A stretch of DNA of 64,000 nt from Carboxylicivirga litoralis (GCF_025499605.1 NZ_JAFMVC010000017.1:1-64000); one strand, 5' to 3'; shown: positions 26,956 through 36,812, counted from the first letter of the stretch. Translations and numbers: made by a program. The notes: generated by a model not told the origin, from the sequence alone.

Positions 26956-28995
26956 ATGAAAAACTATTTGATGTTGGTATGTGCCGCCAGTTTAGCTTTG
27001 GGCGCCTGCCAATCCAATCAATCTAAAAAAGAGCTTATTAAGCCTGTTTTCTCTGCTAATGATATGGATTTTAACATGAATCCGGGAGAAAACTTTTACC
27101 AGTATGCCAATGGTGGCTGGATGAAACAACATCCTCTACCCGATGACAAAAGTCGTTTTGGTAGTTTTGACCTTTTGGCTGAAGAAAGTAAAGAAAAAGT
27201 AAAAACCATTGTTGAAAAAGCCGCTGCTGAAAAAGGTGCTGAAGGCACTCTATCTCAAAAAATTGGTGACTTTTATAACGCTGGAATGAACCTTGAAGCC
27301 ATTAACACTGCTGGTTATACGCCGATTAAACCTCTGCTGGACAAAGTTGCGGCCATTGATTCAAAAGAAGGCATTGTTAATGTTATCAGTGATTTGCAGG
27401 AACAACAACTTACACCACTGTTTTATTTCTATTCGTCGGCCGACCAGAAAAACAGTGAAATGACTATCGCTGGTATTTATCAGGGTGGTTTGGGTATGCC
27501 TGACCGTGATTATTATTTATCAGATGACGAAACATCGGTTAAACTGCGGGAAGCTTATGTTTTGTACCTAACTAAGTTATTCGCCTTGAGTGGTAATGCT
27601 GAAGATGAGGCTGCGGAACTGGCCAACACAGTGATGGCATTTGAAACTCAACTGGCCGAAGCTTCCAATACGCGTTTGCAAAACCGCGATCCACATGCGA
27701 CTTATAATAAGATGGATGTGACCAAATTGGTTGATTTAGCACCAGAATTTCCTTGGAACGAATTTTTAGCTGGCATCAACATGCCGGAACCTGGCGATAT
27801 CAACGTGAGCCAACCTGCTTTCATAAAGGAAGTAGCATCAATGTACCAGAATGAAAGTATCGACACTTGGAAAGCCTTCTTATCATCCGTGGTAGTGCGC
27901 AAAACAGCCACGCTATTGAGTGAAGATTTTGTCAATGCGAATTTTGCCTTTTATGGTGAAGCACTATCGGGTCAGAAAGCCCAGGAACCTCGCTGGAAAA
28001 AAGTATTGGGCAATACCAGCAGCGCCTTGGGTGAAGCTGTTGGTCAGTTGTTTGTTGCCGAGTACTTCCCACCTGCGGCTAAGCAACGTATGGACGATTT
28101 AGTAGAGAACCTGCGCATTGCCTTTGGTCAGCGCATCGACCAGTTAGAATGGATGAGTGACGAAACTAAAGCCGCAGCACATGAAAAATTAGCTGCCATA
28201 CGCGTAAAAATTGGTTATCCAAATAAATGGCGCGATTACTCAGCTTTAAGTATTTCGGACGACTCGTACGTTAATAATATATTGGCCAGCAACCGGTTTG
28301 ATTTTGCTCACGACATGGGAAAGGTGGGTAAACCTGTTGACAAAGATGAATGGCACATGTTCCCACAAACGGTAAATGCATACTATAGCCCGGTTGGCAA
28401 CGAAGTTGTGTTCCCGGCGGCTATCTTACAGCCTCCATTCTTTTATTTAGATGGTGATGATGCTGTTAATTATGGTGCTATTGGTGTAGTAATTGGGCAT
28501 GAAATGACGCATGGTTTTGATGACCAGGGACGATTGTATGGTAAAGATGGTAACCTGCAAACCTGGTGGACTGATGAAGATGCAGAGCGTTTTAATGCCC
28601 GCACTCAAATTTTAGTTGATCAGTTTAATAAGATTGAAGTGTTACCTGGTACCTTTGCCGATGGCGAGTTATCTCTAGGTGAAAACATTGCCGATTTAGG
28701 AGGATTAACCATCTCCTACCAGGCTTATCAGAATGCCATCAAGGACAAAGGTGAAATAACTGACATTGATGGTTTTACAGATGAGCAGCGTTTCTTCTTA
28801 GCTTACTCGCGCGTTTGGGCACAAAACATCAGAGACAAAGAGATTTTACGTCGTACAAAAACAGATGTTCACTCATTAGGTATTAACCGTGTAAACGGCC
28901 CACTGCCTAACATGGAAGAGTTTTACCAGGCATTTAAGCTTGATAATACAGCTGCTTTGTACATTACCCCTGAAAACAGGGCCAGCATTTGGTAG
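26956..28995 (+). CDS. M13-family metallopeptidase, lipoprotein
   Basis: A zinc endopeptidase of the neprilysin/PepO type. It has 679 residues. A lipoprotein signal (MKNYLMLVCAASLALGACQS) anchors it in the envelope. The N-terminal M13 domain starts with NPGENFYQYANGGWMKQHPLP. The zinc site is H515-E-M-T-H519 with the third ligand Glu576 in GENIADLGG, and the substrate motif NAYYSP is at about 475. The C-terminal W ends the mature chain as in the family. It probably degrades small peptides in the periplasm or outside. Monocistronic, with a strong terminator directly after the stop. Confidence 0.95.
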   Translation: MKNYLMLVCAASLALGACQSNQSKKELIKPVFSANDMDFNMNPGENFYQYANGGWMKQHPLPDDKSRFGSFDLLAEESKEKVKTIVEKAAAEKGAEGTLSQKIGDFYNAGMNLEAINTAGYTPIKPLLDKVAAIDSKEGIVNVISDLQEQQLTPLFYFYSSADQKNSEMTIAGIYQGGLGMPDRDYYLSDDETSVKLREAYVLYLTKLFALSGNAEDEAAELANTVMAFETQLAEASNTRLQNRDPHATYNKMDVTKLVDLAPEFPWNEFLAGINMPEPGDINVSQPAFIKEVASMYQNESIDTWKAFLSSVVVRKTATLLSEDFVNANFAFYGEALSGQKAQEPRWKKVLGNTSSALGEAVGQLFVAEYFPPAAKQRMDDLVENLRIAFGQRIDQLEWMSDETKAAAHEKLAAIRVKIGYPNKWRDYSALSISDDSYVNNILASNRFDFAHDMGKVGKPVDKDEWHMFPQTVNAYYSPVGNEVVFPAAILQPPFFYLDGDDAVNYGAIGVVIGHEMTHGFDDQGRLYGKDGNLQTWWTDEDAERFNARTQILVDQFNKIEVLPGTFADGELSLGENIADLGGLTISYQAYQNAIKDKGEITDIDGFTDEQRFFLAYSRVWAQNIRDKEILRRTKTDVHSLGINRVNGPLPNMEEFYQAFKLDNTAALYITPENRASIW

Positions 28996-29351
28996 AAACT
29001 ATTGTAATGTTATTATAATAAGCGTGCTCAAACAGGCACGCTTATTTTTTTATACGCAACTAACTTTGTATTGTCAGTGAATTCTTGTCATTCTACTTGT
29101 GAAGAATTCCGCAGCCAATTCATTCTTCTTTTTTATATTATACTAACTTAAGGCAAATTCCCCCTACATAAAATAGTCTTAAAAAAACACTATAAAAATA
29201 ACAATACCTTAAGCTTTGATCCTTTGGCAATTGCCCATCTACATGGGATTTTGTTACATTTTTTTAGATTTTTTAGTTTGGAGCTTACAAGTAAATACCC
29301 TTTCTTTGCACCGCATTTGAGAACAATGGTTCGCAAAACAACAAATTTATT
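28996..29351. other. Spacer between the M13 peptidase and tRNA-Arg
   Basis: It contains the peptidase terminator (29017-29051) and, towards the right end, a probable tRNA promoter: TTTG at 29277-29280, 20-bp spacer and TTTCTTTG at 29301-29308 (one mismatch). Nothing was identified in the rest. Confidence 0.45.
29017..29051 (+). terminator. Terminator of the M13 peptidase gene
   Basis: Perfect 11-bp arms AATAAGCGTGC/GCACGCTTATT with an 8-nt loop, followed by a T tract, 22 nt after the stop. Confidence 0.92.
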
Positions 29352-29425
29352 GGTCTTGTAGCTTAATTGGATAGAGCACCTGGTTACGGCCCAGGAGGTT
29401 AGGGGTTCGAGTCCCTTCAAGATCA
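29352..29425 (+). tRNA. tRNA-Arg (anticodon ACG)
   Basis: A 74-nt cloverleaf: acceptor GGTCTTG/CAAGATC (one G-U pair) with discriminator A, D-loop TTAATTGGATAGAG, anticodon stem CCTGG/CCAGG with loop TTACGGC (anticodon ACG at 29386-29388) and T-loop GGTTCGAGTCC. The A34 would be deaminated to inosine by TadA. CCA is not encoded. Confidence 0.96.
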
Positions 29426-29790
29426 CATAAAAGCCTGTAAGTTTTTAACTTACAGGCTTCTGTATTTTATTGTGCCAACTAATTCTTCAAAAACACTTTC
29501 AAGGCATTATCCTGCTTTAATACATTTCTTTCCTGGAGAATCTTTTAACTGCAACACAACTCCATTTTATCAGAAACTGAGATCCTTTCATTGTAAACCC
29601 CATCTAGGAGTTAATGCTAAGTATTTAAATAACATCACACTACAGATGATATTTCATGCAGTTTCTATAACAAATGACAAAGCAGTGCAAAAGTTAAAAT
29701 ATATTAATCTTCTCCTTTTAATTTGGACAACAAAGTTTTCCTATCTAAAATTGCACCTAGTAAACTAATATTGATTTTCTCGTTTACATT
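29426..29790. other. Spacer between tRNA-Arg and tetR
   Basis: It contains the tRNA terminator and then about 330 bp of AT-rich DNA. A 98-codon frame at 29472-29768 was judged not to be a gene (see rejected items). No clear promoter element for the tetR gene was found. Confidence 0.45.
29431..29459 (+). terminator. tRNA-Arg terminator
   Basis: Perfect 13-bp arms AAGCCTGTAAGTT/AACTTACAGGCTT with a TTT loop, 5 nt after the tRNA, followed by a T-rich stretch. Confidence 0.88.
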
Positions 29791-30357
29791 ATGAAAATAG
29801 GAGATGAAAATATTGAACGGATCGTGTTTGAAAGAACGAAAGAGCTTTTAATCAGATACGGCATTAAAGGCTGGAACATGGATGATTTGTCCAGCGAATG
29901 TGGTATGTCAAAACGCACCTTATATAAGATAATTGGTAATAAAGAGGATTTGCTCTATAAATGTTATCACGATGGGTTTGAACAACGCTTAATGACATTA
30001 CGAAAACTCATCAAGCAAAATAGCAATTATAACACATTACTTGATAAGCTACCGGAACAAATCATGGCAGATATCGATGAATACATCATTAGTGCTTCCA
30101 AAAGTATTAAGACTGAATACCCGAGAATATCGCAAATGATTGAAGATAAGATTGAGGAGCAGAGAATGATACTTGCTAACTTGTTCGACCAATTGAAAGC
30201 GGAAGGAATACTGCGTGATAATGTTACGGCTAAAATTATCAATAATTTTATCAATGCGCTGATGAGTTATAATATCTTAAACTGTAAAGACAAGACTGAA
30301 TTTGTTACCCAAACCAAAGATGAATTAATCTTTTTATTTAACGTTATTAGAAAGTAA
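29791..30357 (+). CDS. TetR/AcrR-family transcriptional regulator
   Basis: A 188-residue repressor-type regulator. Residues 9-55 form the TetR helix-turn-helix: IVFERTKELLIRYGIKGWNM, then DDLSSECGMSKRTLYKII with K-E-D-L-L. The C-terminal ligand-binding domain is all helical with no obvious relatives by eye. It lies just upstream of and in line with an RND efflux operon, whose promoter region carries a 10-bp inverted repeat, so it probably represses that pump until an inducer binds. A terminator separates the two, so the operon has its own promoter. Confidence 0.92.
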   Translation: MKIGDENIERIVFERTKELLIRYGIKGWNMDDLSSECGMSKRTLYKIIGNKEDLLYKCYHDGFEQRLMTLRKLIKQNSNYNTLLDKLPEQIMADIDEYIISASKSIKTEYPRISQMIEDKIEEQRMILANLFDQLKAEGILRDNVTAKIINNFINALMSYNILNCKDKTEFVTQTKDELIFLFNVIRK

Positions 30358-30378
30358 ACCAGGAGGATAACGCAGACG

Positions 30379-30414
30379 ATTGGACATAAGCTATGCATGT
30401 GTCCATTTTTTTTT
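30379..30414 (+). terminator. Terminator after tetR
   Basis: TGGACA and TGTCCA arms around a roughly 13-nt loop that can pair further, followed by nine T. It lies about 23 nt after the tetR stop. Confidence 0.75.
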
Positions 30415-30420
30415 GAATAA

Positions 30421-30452
30421 AAGTAAACTACATATACGTACTTAGTTTACTT
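30421..30452. promoter_or_regulatory. TetR-type operator of the RND efflux operon
   Basis: Perfect 10-bp inverted repeat AAGTAAACTA/TAGTTTACTT with a 12-bp centre, 40 bp before the adaptor ATG. A TATAAT-like sequence follows directly at about 30453. Size and place fit the binding site of the TetR protein encoded just upstream. Confidence 0.7.
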
Positions 30453-30491
30453 ATAATAGGAAAATAATATTAAAAACCAAAACAAATAACA

Positions 30492-31568
30492 ATGAAAAAA
30501 ATAACAGGATTAAACTTCTTGCTAATGGGAAGTTTAGCTTTTTATGGTTGCCAGAATAAAACCGAACAAAAAGCGGCTATCCGCCCAGTTAAGGTGTATA
30601 GCACCATAAGTAATTATGGTATTGATAATAGAACACTGATTCCTGCCACCATTAACGAAAAGCGTGAAACTAAGTTGGCTTTTAGAGTCAAAGGCCCATT
30701 GATGCAACTCAACGATATAATTGGTGATTACGTTGAACAAGGCCAGGTTATTGCACAAATCGACCCACGCGATTATAAAATAGCAGTGGAATCGACACAA
30801 GCCACGCATAAATTGGCAAAAGCAGAGTATCAACGTTACAAGACTCTTTTAGAAAAGGAAAGTGTAGCTGTCAGTACGTATGACCAGGTTGAATCAAATT
30901 ATACATCGGCTAAAACGGCCTTTACTTCTGCAAAAAATGCTTTGGCCGATACTGAGTTGAGAGCACCATTTTCAGGTTATATCAGCAATGTGTTTGTTAA
31001 CAATTTCGAAGAAGTCAATCCTGGTCAACCTATTGTTTCGTTTATCGACCTCTCCAAATTAGAGGTGAAAGCCTGGGTTTCATTAAACGAATTGAACAAA
31101 ATTAATGAGCAAACACAGTTTACCTGTTTAATTGACCAGAACGGTATTGAAATACGGATACCCGCAACTTTGAAAGAAATCGGGCATAAAACAAGTGCAT
31201 CAAAGCAATCGTACCCGGTTTCTGTTATCATTGACAACCCCGACGATATTAACCTGCGCTCCGGCATGTCAACACATCTTGAAATTGCTCATCACGATAC
31301 CAAGGCTTCTTCTTCCATGCAAATACCTGTTACCTGCCTTTTTAACAGAGCTGATAAAACATTTGTCTGGTTACTAAATGATGGCAACACGGTTTCGTCC
31401 AAAGAAATTAAAAGAGGCCGTCTGCTAGCCAATGATATGATTGAAGTGAAAAGTGGTTTAAACGGTGGTGAAAAGCTAATAAGCACTGGTGTGCACTACT
31501 TATCCGAAGGCCAGAAAGTTAAAATGTACAATGGATTTTCAAAAACCAATATCGGCAACAAACTATAA
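30492..31568 (+). CDS. RND efflux periplasmic adaptor subunit
   Basis: Membrane fusion protein joining the inner-membrane pump to TolC. The protein has 358 residues. It begins with a lipoprotein signal (MGSLAFYGCQNK lipobox). Parts in order: beta-barrel start with FRVKGPLMQLNDIIGDYVEQ, lipoyl half-motif GQVIAQIDPRDYKIA (about 80-95), alpha hairpin (about 100-145), second lipoyl half LRAPFSGYISNVFVNNFEEV (about 157-178), then the membrane-proximal domain. It is the first gene of a five-gene operon; the pump follows after 3 nt. Confidence 0.93.
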   Translation: MKKITGLNFLLMGSLAFYGCQNKTEQKAAIRPVKVYSTISNYGIDNRTLIPATINEKRETKLAFRVKGPLMQLNDIIGDYVEQGQVIAQIDPRDYKIAVESTQATHKLAKAEYQRYKTLLEKESVAVSTYDQVESNYTSAKTAFTSAKNALADTELRAPFSGYISNVFVNNFEEVNPGQPIVSFIDLSKLEVKAWVSLNELNKINEQTQFTCLIDQNGIEIRIPATLKEIGHKTSASKQSYPVSVIIDNPDDINLRSGMSTHLEIAHHDTKASSSMQIPVTCLFNRADKTFVWLLNDGNTVSSKEIKRGRLLANDMIEVKSGLNGGEKLISTGVHYLSEGQKVKMYNGFSKTNIGNKL

Positions 31569-31571
31569 GTT

Positions 31572-34500
31572 ATGAATCTTACAGAATACTCGTTAAAAAA
31601 TAAAGTCGTCATCTACTTCTTGTTGTTGCTTGTATTGCTTGGAGGCATAGCTTCCTACTTTAGCATGGGTAAACTCGAAGATTCGGTTTTTACCATTAAA
31701 ACAGCATTGGTAGTAACACAATATCCAGGTGCTTCGGCACACGAGGTAGAACAGGAAGTAACCGAGGTCATTGAGCGGGCAGCGCAAAGCATGGATAATA
31801 TCGACGAGATTTCTTCAAGCTCCTATGCCGGTCTGTCAATCGTTGAAATTGATCTAGAGGAGAAATTACGCTCCAAAGAAATGCCGCAGTTATGGGATGT
31901 ATTACGCAAGAAAATTAAAGATGCCGAAGGTAATTTGCCTCAAGGTGCTGGTGCACCTAATGTTATTGATGATTATGGTGATGTATATGGAATGTTTTAT
32001 GCGATAACAGGTGATGGCTATAGTTATGAAGAGCTAAATGATTATGCACAGTACCTTAAACAAGAATTACTACCTGTTGAACAAGTGGGTAAAATCACTC
32101 TGTTTGGCAACCGTATTGAGTGTGTCGATGTCATTCTTAACGATGCTAAAAAAACTGAATTGGGTATCAACCCGGGTATTATTGCGCAAGTATTTAATTC
32201 GCAAGCGGCAATAGCTGCAGCTGGCAGCATTGAGCTAAACGACCGTTACATCCGTGTATCAGGCAATAATGCTTTTAAAAATCTTGACGAAATCAGAAAT
32301 ACGATTGTGCAGGTGGGTGAAGAGCAGTTTTACCTGAAGGATATTGCAGACATTAAAAAATCCTATTTAGAACCTGCGCAGGGATTGATGAAGCATAACT
32401 CCAATGATGCGATTGGCATGGCCATATCAACAACCAAAGGTGGTAATGTGCTGACACTCGCTGAGAATTTACAGCCAAGAATTGAAAATATACGCACTTA
32501 TTTACCTTTGGGCATTGAGATAATACCCATCTACAGCGAAGCCAGAGAAGTTGAAGCGGCCAACAAAGTATTTATCGTGAACCTGATTGAATCGGTGGCG
32601 ATTGTGGTTGTGGTCTTACTTCTTTTTATGGGACTTCAATCTGGTTTATTAATTGGAAGTAGTCTGATTTTCTCCATTCTAGGCACCCTTATCATGATGA
32701 ATATACTGGACATCAGTTTGCATCGCACCTCACTGGCTGCCATCATCATTGCCATGGGTATGTTGGTTGATAATGCTATTGTAGTGACCGATGGAGCACT
32801 GGTATCTCTGCAAAAAGGCTTAAACCGCCGCAAAGCAATCGTAGATATTTCGAGCTCAACATCACTACCATTGCTTGGCGCTACTATGATTGCCATCTTG
32901 GCGTTTTTACCCGTCTTTCTGGCTCCCAACGCTGCCGGTGAAATCTGTCGCGACCTGTTTTTAGTATTGGCTATATCACTGAGTTTAAGCTGGTTTTTTG
33001 CCATGACACAGACCGCCATTACCAATGAGAGATTTTTAAAGGCCCCAAAAAAAATCAAAGATCCATATGGAAGTAAGATGTACCTGTTGTTTAAAGGTTT
33101 TCTTATTAAAATATTAAAACGTCGATGGCTATCATTAAGTGGTGTTATTGCTTTTCTTATTATCTCAATGATTGCCTTTGCCAACTTAAAACAGGCCTTT
33201 TTTACAGCCATGGAAAAATCCTATTTCGTGGTGGATTATTGGTTGCCCGAAGGCAGTTCGGTTAACAGTGTTGAGAATGACCTGCTCCTTGCAGAGAAGG
33301 GTTTATTCGACCAACATGATCAGATTGTCAACATCATAACCAGCATTAGCCAGACGCCACCGCGTTATTTATTGATGGCTCATGCCGAAAACTACAACAC
33401 CAGCTTTGGTCAGTTGCTGATAGAAACACACAGCCCGGAGGAAACCGATGAAATAATACCATCCATCAAAAACTATTTTGCCGAGCATTATCCTCAGGCA
33501 CGAGCCAGAGTTAAGAAGTTTATTGCCGGCCCTCCTATTGCTTACAAAGTAGAAGCCCGTTTTATCGGTCCCGACCCGGCTATTTTGCGCGATTTATCGG
33601 CTCAGGCAAAAAACATTATGCACAACACGCCTGAATGTGGCGATATTTGCGATGATTGGCGTAATAAAGTATTGACCTGGGCACCACATTATTCCCAGGT
33701 AAAAGCTGCAAAAGCAGGCATTAGTCGCAGCGACTTAGGTATGAGTATACAGCAATTGACAAGTACAGGTCTTGGCATAGGTATCTATCGCGAGCATGAA
33801 GAAAAATTACCTGTTATGCTGAAAGTTGATCCCAAAGCTAAAAATAGCATCGAGGCTATTGAGAATACAGGTATTTGGCCACAGATGGGCACTCAATCAG
33901 TGCCACTGAAGGAAGTCGTTGATAGCATAACCGTGTCGTGGGAAAACAGTGTGATAAAACGTTACAATCGTCAACGTGCCATCACTGTTCAGTGCGATCC
34001 TGTTGACTCGGATATGACGGGTGCCACCCTTTTGAGTAAAGTTAAAAAGCAGATAGAAGCAATTCCATTGCCTCCGGGCTACACCTTAATGTGGGACGGC
34101 GAGTTAAAACCATCTACCGAATCGCAGCAAGGAACAGGTACCTATTTTCCAATGGCGATGCTTCTAATGGTGTTTATAATTGTGATGTTATTCAACAGTG
34201 TACGTCAATCATTGGTGGTGGTGGCCATCATTCCCTTGTCAATCATAGGGGTTGGCATTGGTTTGTTTGTAACGAATAAAGCCTTTGGTTTTATGGCTAT
34301 TGTTGGCTTTTTAGGTCTGATTGGAATGGTACTTAAAAATGCCATTGTATTGATGGACCAAATTAATATCAACCTGCATACCGAAGGCATGCCCCCCTTT
34401 CCTGCCGTTGTCAATGCTGCTATCAGTCGTTTGCGTCCGGTGTTTTTAGCCGCTATTACCACCATATTGGGAATGACACCAATTATCACCGATGCCATGT

Positions 34501-34613
34501 ATGGCTCTATGGCTGTTACTATCATTTTTGGACTCTTGTTTGCCACCATACTAACACTGGTGGTAGTGCCTCTACTCTATGTTATTTTTTATGGAATAAA
34601 AGCAAGTGAATAA
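31572..34613 (+). CDS. RND efflux pump, inner-membrane permease
   Basis: Proton-driven drug or solvent exporter of the AcrB/HAE type, 1013 residues with twelve predicted transmembrane helices in two halves, each followed by a large periplasmic loop. The N-terminus SLKNKVVIYFLLLLVLLGGI is TM1. The proton-relay Asp400 is in GMLVDNAIVVTDGAL in TM4. The second half repeats GLIGMVLKNAIVLMDQINI. Porter-domain signatures QYPGASAHEVEQEVT and ELNDRYIRVSG are present. Substrates cannot be predicted. Overlap or near-overlap with both neighbours shows an operon. Confidence 0.95.
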   Translation: MNLTEYSLKNKVVIYFLLLLVLLGGIASYFSMGKLEDSVFTIKTALVVTQYPGASAHEVEQEVTEVIERAAQSMDNIDEISSSSYAGLSIVEIDLEEKLRSKEMPQLWDVLRKKIKDAEGNLPQGAGAPNVIDDYGDVYGMFYAITGDGYSYEELNDYAQYLKQELLPVEQVGKITLFGNRIECVDVILNDAKKTELGINPGIIAQVFNSQAAIAAAGSIELNDRYIRVSGNNAFKNLDEIRNTIVQVGEEQFYLKDIADIKKSYLEPAQGLMKHNSNDAIGMAISTTKGGNVLTLAENLQPRIENIRTYLPLGIEIIPIYSEAREVEAANKVFIVNLIESVAIVVVVLLLFMGLQSGLLIGSSLIFSILGTLIMMNILDISLHRTSLAAIIIAMGMLVDNAIVVTDGALVSLQKGLNRRKAIVDISSSTSLPLLGATMIAILAFLPVFLAPNAAGEICRDLFLVLAISLSLSWFFAMTQTAITNERFLKAPKKIKDPYGSKMYLLFKGFLIKILKRRWLSLSGVIAFLIISMIAFANLKQAFFTAMEKSYFVVDYWLPEGSSVNSVENDLLLAEKGLFDQHDQIVNIITSISQTPPRYLLMAHAENYNTSFGQLLIETHSPEETDEIIPSIKNYFAEHYPQARARVKKFIAGPPIAYKVEARFIGPDPAILRDLSAQAKNIMHNTPECGDICDDWRNKVLTWAPHYSQVKAAKAGISRSDLGMSIQQLTSTGLGIGIYREHEEKLPVMLKVDPKAKNSIEAIENTGIWPQMGTQSVPLKEVVDSITVSWENSVIKRYNRQRAITVQCDPVDSDMTGATLLSKVKKQIEAIPLPPGYTLMWDGELKPSTESQQGTGTYFPMAMLLMVFIIVMLFNSVRQSLVVVAIIPLSIIGVGIGLFVTNKAFGFMAIVGFLGLIGMVLKNAIVLMDQININLHTEGMPPFPAVVNAAISRLRPVFLAAITTILGMTPIITDAMYGSMAVTIIFGLLFATILTLVVVPLLYVIFYGIKASE

Positions 34614-34629
34614 TTTCAATTTGACGATA

Positions 34630-35388
34630 ATGACAATAAATATCAATAATAAATATTTCTACAGCGAGCATAACGAAACAATCGTTACGCTTCACCTGGA
34701 TTACTCCATCTTTTTGGAAGATGAATCGTTTACACACAAAAATAAGCTTCTGGAGTTTTTAGAAATGATTGAAAGCAATAAAACCATAACAACCCTGATT
34801 ATCAGTAATGATTATCCTGGCTTTCAACTGGATACCTATAAAGATAAATGGGATACAATTTATGAAAGCACCGACTTTGAAAGTAACATAATCAGGGTGT
34901 TCAGAACCTACAACCAGGTTTTCTTAAAGATTAAATCGATGCAGAAAATTGTGCTGGCGATGTTCTCCAAGCCAGTTAATATTATGCTTTTTAACCTGGG
35001 TATGGCAGCCGACCTACGATTTGTCTCGCGCGATTTTTATGTGGATAACAACAACTACAACTTTGTGAATATTCCTAAAGGAGGCGCCGCATTTTCTGAG
35101 GCAAGGCTGATGTATGTCAACCCCGTAAAAATGCTGTTTCAGTCCGACAAGATATTCTCGAGTGAGATTTACAAGAAGCACCTGGTCGATGAAGTTGTTA
35201 ATCCTGAAGAACTGATGGAACGTGTAATGACAGTAGCCAAACGTTACAGTCAGTTTAATTACATCGAATTTGAAGCCGTAAAAATGGTTAATACCAGCAT
35301 TTTGAAGCGAATCGACCTGTTATTACAAAAGGAAAATGACTATTTACTAAGCTGTATTCGTAAAAAGAAAAATGCCGTACTCAACTAG
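34630..35388 (+). CDS. Crotonase-fold (enoyl-CoA hydratase/isomerase-like) protein
   Basis: A 252-residue protein from Met 34630; a GTG at 34606 overlapping the pump stop would add 8 residues. The crotonase superfamily is seen in IVTLHLDYSIFLEDESFTH, TTLIISND, the helix IVLAMFSKPVNIMLFNLGMAADLRFVSRDF (the CoA/oxyanion region, normally G-G-G/A) and the C-terminal KKHLVDEVVNPEELMERV. The usual catalytic Glu/Asp in the oxyanion loops is not obvious, so activity may be lost or altered. It lies between an RND pump and TolC, an unexpected place for this fold. Function is unknown; a role in handling an acyl substrate of the pump is only a guess. Confidence 0.72.
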   Translation: MTININNKYFYSEHNETIVTLHLDYSIFLEDESFTHKNKLLEFLEMIESNKTITTLIISNDYPGFQLDTYKDKWDTIYESTDFESNIIRVFRTYNQVFLKIKSMQKIVLAMFSKPVNIMLFNLGMAADLRFVSRDFYVDNNNYNFVNIPKGGAAFSEARLMYVNPVKMLFQSDKIFSSEIYKKHLVDEVVNPEELMERVMTVAKRYSQFNYIEFEAVKMVNTSILKRIDLLLQKENDYLLSCIRKKKNAVLN

Positions 35389-35418
35389 TCTGCTCTGTCA
35401 AACCACAAGAATAATTCA

Positions 35419-36771
35419 ATGAATATCACTATATTAAAACTATCAGCAGCCATACTAATATGCCTACTGACAACCGTTTACACACCAGCCCAGGAGTTAT
35501 TGACTCTTCCTTTGTGCAAGCAAAAGGCACTTGAACACAACCAAACACTCAAAGTTGCCCTGTCTGACTTGCAATCGAGTGAATATGCTGTTAAACTCAG
35601 TAAAAGAGCCTATTTACCAAGCTTTGACTTTTCATCGACCTATACCTATTTGAACGACCCGAATCAAATGGTGATGCCTGGCTATGAACTGCCAACCATC
35701 GATGGCTTGCCAAGCGGCGTATATTCGCCCGGAGGGGTAACTGATTTGGCCTATAACAATTCCTATTCGGCCCAGCTGGGTGTTAGCCTGCCGATATACA
35801 TGGGAGGCAAATTGCATCATGCCCAAAAGCTATCTTTTATTTCTCACCAGTTGGCGAGTGACAATGTTGATTTGACCAAATCAGATTTGCTACTTGATGT
35901 AGAGCAAAAGTATTGGGGATTGGTGGCTTTGCAGGAACAAAAAAATGTGTTGGAGAAATCTATTTTACTCTTAAAAGATGTACTAAAAGAAGTGAATAAC
36001 CGCTATGAAACTGGCATAGTCACCAAAAACGAAGTCTTAAAAACACAGGTGGAGCTTAATAATGCCGAGCTGGCTTTAATCGAATTAAGTAATAACATTG
36101 AACTGGCTAAAATGAGCTTGAACCAAGTTATAGGCCACGGCATTTTATCGTCAATAGAAATACAGGATTCGATTATGATTATCTCTGATGATTTATCATC
36201 TGTTGATTTTAATGTTGAACAACTAGCCATGCGCCCCGAAGTCAAAATGCTCAACAGTCAGGTAGAACTCTCGAAAACACAAAAAAAGATGGTTAATGCA
36301 GATTATATGCCACAGTTGGTTTCGTTTGCCAACTATGTGGCTCAAAACCCGAACCATTATGCCAAACAAGAAAACGAATTGACCTTTAATGCCGGTGCTT
36401 CATTAAGCATACCGGTGTTTCATTGGGGCGAAAAACGCTTAAAAAAGCATCAGCAAAAGATGGCTATTCAAAAAGCTGAGTATAACCTGGATCAAAACCT
36501 CGAATTTATCACGTTAGAAATCAGGCAGGCTGTTTTTCGATTAAAAGAATCGTTGATAAAGCTAGAATTTACGCAAACATCATTAGCACAAGCTGAAGAA
36601 AACCTGAAGCTGGAAACGAACCGTTTGATGGAAGGTATTACCACCACTCGCGAACTGTTGAATGCTCAGGTGCAATGGCAACAGTCTCATGCCGACTATA
36701 TCAATGCCAAAACAGACGTAAAAATTAATGAGGCAGTTTACTATAAAAGTATAGGACAACTTACTATTTAG
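35419..36771 (+). CDS. TolC-family outer-membrane efflux protein
   Basis: The outer-membrane channel of the tripartite efflux system. Length is 450 residues. It starts with a signal peptide (MNITILKLSAAILICLLTTV). Two OEP repeats follow, with long alpha-helical coils (about 40-230 and 245-440) ending in the repeated L-x-x-Q-x-x-x-N/Y pattern and N-A-x-x-x-x-x-S type turns. The near-duplicated halves show the family's internal symmetry. It shares an operon with the adaptor and RND pump and completes the tripartite pump. Confidence 0.92.
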   Translation: MNITILKLSAAILICLLTTVYTPAQELLTLPLCKQKALEHNQTLKVALSDLQSSEYAVKLSKRAYLPSFDFSSTYTYLNDPNQMVMPGYELPTIDGLPSGVYSPGGVTDLAYNNSYSAQLGVSLPIYMGGKLHHAQKLSFISHQLASDNVDLTKSDLLLDVEQKYWGLVALQEQKNVLEKSILLLKDVLKEVNNRYETGIVTKNEVLKTQVELNNAELALIELSNNIELAKMSLNQVIGHGILSSIEIQDSIMIISDDLSSVDFNVEQLAMRPEVKMLNSQVELSKTQKKMVNADYMPQLVSFANYVAQNPNHYAKQENELTFNAGASLSIPVFHWGEKRLKKHQQKMAIQKAEYNLDQNLEFITLEIRQAVFRLKESLIKLEFTQTSLAQAEENLKLETNRLMEGITTTRELLNAQVQWQQSHADYINAKTDVKINEAVYYKSIGQLTI

Positions 36772-36812
36772 TTTTTATATAACGATTAAATCAACAATTA
36801 TGAGGATAGTAT

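Noticed and set aside
29472-29768. 98-codon plus-strand frame between tRNA-Arg and tetR
   Set aside because: Composition is not protein-like, there is no promoter, and no recognisable domain or signal.
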